DNA of 64,000 nt, from the NCBI GenBank assembly GCA_002914805.1, contig JXTB01000077.1, forward strand, positions 250,140 to 314,139, given 5' to 3'. The notes under the pieces are model-generated. The model was not told the DNA's origin and searched no databases. It worked only from the letters and a program-made list of their open reading frames with translations. The position numbers and the translations under genes were made by a program. Shown piece after piece: positions 61,004 to 64,000 of the stretch (positions are counted from its first letter, which is position 1; every line of letters starts with the position of its first letter). The DNA is from Parasponia andersonii. Lineage: Eukaryota > Streptophyta > Magnoliopsida > Rosales > Cannabaceae.

Positions 61004-61477
61004 GAGGGCCTCAAGTTGCACGGGCTTTTTTGGTTTTGCTAGCTAGGCTCGATTCACACTACGTTGGTTTCATGTGCGAGACAGGAAGACGAGTTTTTGA
61101 TGGTGCAAATTGAGCCTAACCGGGAGGAAAAAAAAAAAAAAAAAGATGCAGCCTATCCTACGTACTATTCCAACCAAAGTTTCTAGTTCATGATGAATAC
61201 GAATATAAATCCTGTTTTGAGTTCTTGAATATTATTATTTTGTCTCATTTTTATTCTGAAACCTTCAAATTTCACAGTAGAGTACCATGAACTGCTACCA
61301 TGAACTGTATATTTTTGATCGAAGCCTCAATTTGGACAATCTTGTTATTATAAAAGTACAATCAACATTGAATTAAACGAACATATAATTCCGGATTGCA
61401 AACAAGGCCACTCTTTGATGGTGTTATGGTCATTTTGCTCAATTGCTAATTGATGTTGATATCGGGAGTTCTCCGTG

Positions 61478-62308
61478 TTGGAAATAAAACCAGTCCATAA
61501 AGCCATTAGCTTCAGACATGCGCGTGACCTTCCCGTAAGCTTAAGACATGCGCAGGAAGCATTTCCAGAAAATGTTGTATAAATTATATTAATTGCATTC
61601 CTTATTTGTTCTTTTGTGCACGTGTAAGTACTAATCATCCCACTATAAATTCAATATGATATAACCGGGGTATTCACTCAGCCTTTTATAATTATATCTA
61701 CCTTCTCTCTGCCTTTTTTACTTGGTATCAAGAGTATAAAGAAATCCAAGCCGCAATGGCTGACTCACAAAACACCCAAAACCCCAGCGGTAACACAAAT
61801 ACACCTGAGTCAATCAATGACTCTGCCCAGAACCTCAGCAGCAACACAAATACATCGGGGTTAACCTCAAGTAACACCAACCTTGTCCCTCTCCTAGAGA
61901 ATACCCTGACAAACCCTTTCCCCACCAACCTTAACCATATCCTACCCATCAAACTTGATGGTAATAACTTCCTTCTCTAGAAGTCGTTTGTTTTACCAGC
62001 AGCGCGTGGCCATGACCTTGACGGCCTGCTGCTTGGCACAAAGAAATGCCCACCGGAGTGGATCATAGTGACAGAGGAAAACATGGCCCATACGGTTGTC
62101 AACCCTGCCTTCTCTCAATGGCATCGTCTTGACCACCTATTACTAAGTTGGTTGCTTTCATCAATAACCGAAGGTGTCCTCAGTCAAGTCGTAGGTTGTC
62201 CTACTGCTAACGAGGCTTGGGCTGCCATTAAAAGACTCTTCTCGTCTCAGTCAAGAGCCAGAGTCTTGCAGCTACGAACCCAACTACAAGCAACACGGAA
62301 GAGCTCAA
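61478..62308 (+). mobile_element. 5' part of a Ty1/copia element (LTR, primer site, gag), cut at 62309
   Basis: A short LTR probably starts at TGTTGGAAATA (about 61478). The primer site TTGGTATCAAGAG (about 61723-61735) is the Met-tRNA type used by copia elements. The gag follows after about 20 bases. The element is interrupted at 62309 by another LTR; the rest, if present, is beyond the window. Confidence 0.75.
61756..62308 (+). pseudogene. copia gag (UBN2 type), one stop codon, truncated by an insertion
   Basis: MADSQNTQNPSG starts a Ser/Thr/Asn-rich N-terminus. It continues with HILPIKLDGNNFLL, then a TAG at 61978-61980 where relatives have Trp, then KSFVLPAARGHDLDG, FSQWHRLDHLLLSWLLSSIT and AWAAIKRLFSSQSRARVLQL, all standard for plant copia gag. 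The frame is otherwise open until the insertion at 62309, so the element is fairly young. Confidence 0.88.
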
Positions 62309-64000
62309 TGACACGACCCTAACTTCGGGGTAGTGGAAGAATTTTATAGTTTTTTTTTTTTTTAAACAAAAGTACTGAGAGTTCCAACCAGTGAGAGTTC
62401 CAACCAATAGACTTATCCCACCATTCATATTTACCAATAAATACAGACTGAAAAATTATAAGAAAAATCAAATTTCAAATAGTTCATTGAGTATCATCAT
62501 TCACACCTCAACATCAATCTAATATGGTATATATAGTTACAGACATTTTCAAAATAATACACTTAATTTAAATGCTAGCAATATTCATTTATTTAACAAG
62601 ACTTAAACACAAGTCTTATATTCACACTCCTAGCATTACCAATCTCAAACTACAATAAAAGATAGTTTTTTACTCTGCTTGTTGATCGTCAATATTACAC
62701 TGAATACCACCTACGGAGAAAGTATGGAAGGTGAACATAAAATGCCCAGAAGGTTACCAAATTTCTCTTTTTAGGAAAGTCTTTTTATAATTCTCAAAAT
62801 ATCTGCATGATTAGTAGTCCCGGAAAGCATTTCTATAAATATTAAGGATTTAAACCATTTACAGAAAACTATGCTAAAAACCAAAATCAGATATCTAGGT
62901 CAAAATATATAAAAATTTCAATTAAAATAAGTATAATGCACATCACATAAATCAACAGATCACATAAGCTCTCATCCTTTCATCACGACTAGAACAACTT
63001 ATACTACATGTATTGAGTATTCTCTGCTTGACATTTATCTCTGGAAACCAGAGGGATACCCATGTGTCTAATCATATCAAACTGGAGGGGCACCGAATGC
63101 CTACGCATACCGAATGGAGATAGACAAAAAACAAACCTCGTGTGGCCTGCGCAGGTTTACGGGCTCTTACCGAAGGCGAGTGTACTAGTCCATCTACTAC
63201 AATATCGTGATGCCTAAGACGACTCTCATACATGATCATATGAAATGTGCAATATATGGAGTCTCAAACAACTATGCAGTGGTTTAACATTCTAGACATA
63301 CTCTGATTTTTAATTAAAAATCCATTTTGTACTTAAAAATCCAAAAGTACAGTTTCTATGGTTTTACCAAATCCCATATATAAAACTTGTACAAAATCAT
63401 ATGTAAAAATATCTAGTGCAGTCCACAATGTTTCAAAAATTCATAGTTCATTAAAATAACTATTCAAATAATTCAATTTAATAAAATCACGAAATTTTAT
63501 TTTTCAGATTAAATTCTAATTTTAATGAAATTAATAGAAAACAAGGAAATTGAATCCCCTACCTCGAAATACTAGTTATGTTGAGCTAACGATGCTAGAA
63601 ATATTCTTAATTGATCATCCAATTGTTCAGACAGTCGTTCTTGAATCTCGTCACGTTCACTTGAAAAATTGACTTTTCAAATGGAGTCTCGGATTGAGAA
63701 ACAGAGATCCTCACTGAATTCGGAACATCCAAAAATATTGGGTTAGATATAAAATTCATCAAAAACGGGTCCTGGTGTGAAACCAGCTTGTCGCACGCAA
63801 AATGGTGCAATTCACGAACTATTTTCTCGATTTTTGTCACTTCGGAAAATAGTGGTATTTTATAACAAAATTTATGTCCTAACCTCACTGAGTCCAAATT
63901 CGAAGTCAGAAATCAGTTTCTAGGTCTCAAACATTAAATGGCTCAAAACTCCGAAAATTATAAAAATACCACATTTTGAAAATAAATAGAAAAATACCAC
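62309..64000 (-). mobile_element. Gypsy-type LTR inserted into the copia gag, running off the window
   Basis: The junction reads ...GAGCTCAA then TGACACGACCC. Reversed, this is GGGTCGTGTCA, a common 3' terminus of plant gypsy LTRs, so the LTR lies on the minus strand. A short direct repeat, GAGAGTTCCAACCA, occurs twice near 62379-62407. The segment 63605-64000 matches 45770-46170. The rest shows no protein; the right border is outside the window. Confidence 0.7.

Overview
This is plant nuclear DNA, almost certainly from a eudicot and probably a rosid. The genes have GT-AG introns, intergenic DNA is AT-rich, and decayed LTR retrotransposons fill the gaps. The proteins are plant-specific (FRIGIDA-like, snakin/GASA, U-box/ARM). 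I cannot name the species. There is one assembly gap (569 N, 36942-37510) and one isolated N at 57142. Nothing looks bacterial, organellar or CRISPR-like.

Layout. 1-1107: 3' end of an LTR retrotransposon. 4200-7508 (+): NRAMP3/4-type vacuolar metal transporter, 4 exons, 513 aa. 8167-9006: a decayed repeat family. 9113-15398: a degenerate Ty1/copia element with another insertion inside its integrase region. 17708-19698 (+): FRIGIDA-like protein, 3 coding exons, 573 aa. 21682-27547 (+): membrane-anchored A1 aspartic protease, 12 exons, 649 aa, with a ~2 kb LTR element in intron 8. 32514-36464 (+): PUB4-type U-box/ARM E3 ligase, 4 coding exons, 825 aa. 37511-40054 (-): hAT transposon whose transposase frame carries five stops and no frameshift. 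41529-44112 (+): tandem partial copy of PUB4 that has lost the U-box half (ARM-only, 327 aa). 45750-46620: old LTR fragment. 46670-57312 (-): Athila-like Ty3/gypsy element with both LTRs, tRNA primer site, polypurine tract and a GGGAT target-site duplication. 59906-60334 (-): two-exon snakin/GASA peptide gene, 92 aa, invisible to simple ORF scanning because its exons are short. 61478-62308 (+): 5' end of a second copia element, cut at 62309 by another gypsy-type LTR that runs off the window.

Relations. The genes are independent transcription units, not a pathway. From memory, NRAMP and PUB genes are also adjacent in Arabidopsis (NRAMP3-PUB4 and NRAMP4-PUB2), so the NRAMP-PUB4 linkage seen here, now separated by the FRIGIDA-like and protease genes, looks like old synteny. 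The PUB4 duplicate keeps the last intron and 3' UTR, so it arose by DNA duplication. Its 5' flank matches sequence just upstream of the snakin gene, which makes it a chimeric locus.

I did not find a clearly new biological system. The observations most worth checking are the chimeric ARM-only PUB4 copy, the shared flank with the snakin promoter, and a possible protease isoform whose C-terminus would be encoded by the LTR in intron 8.
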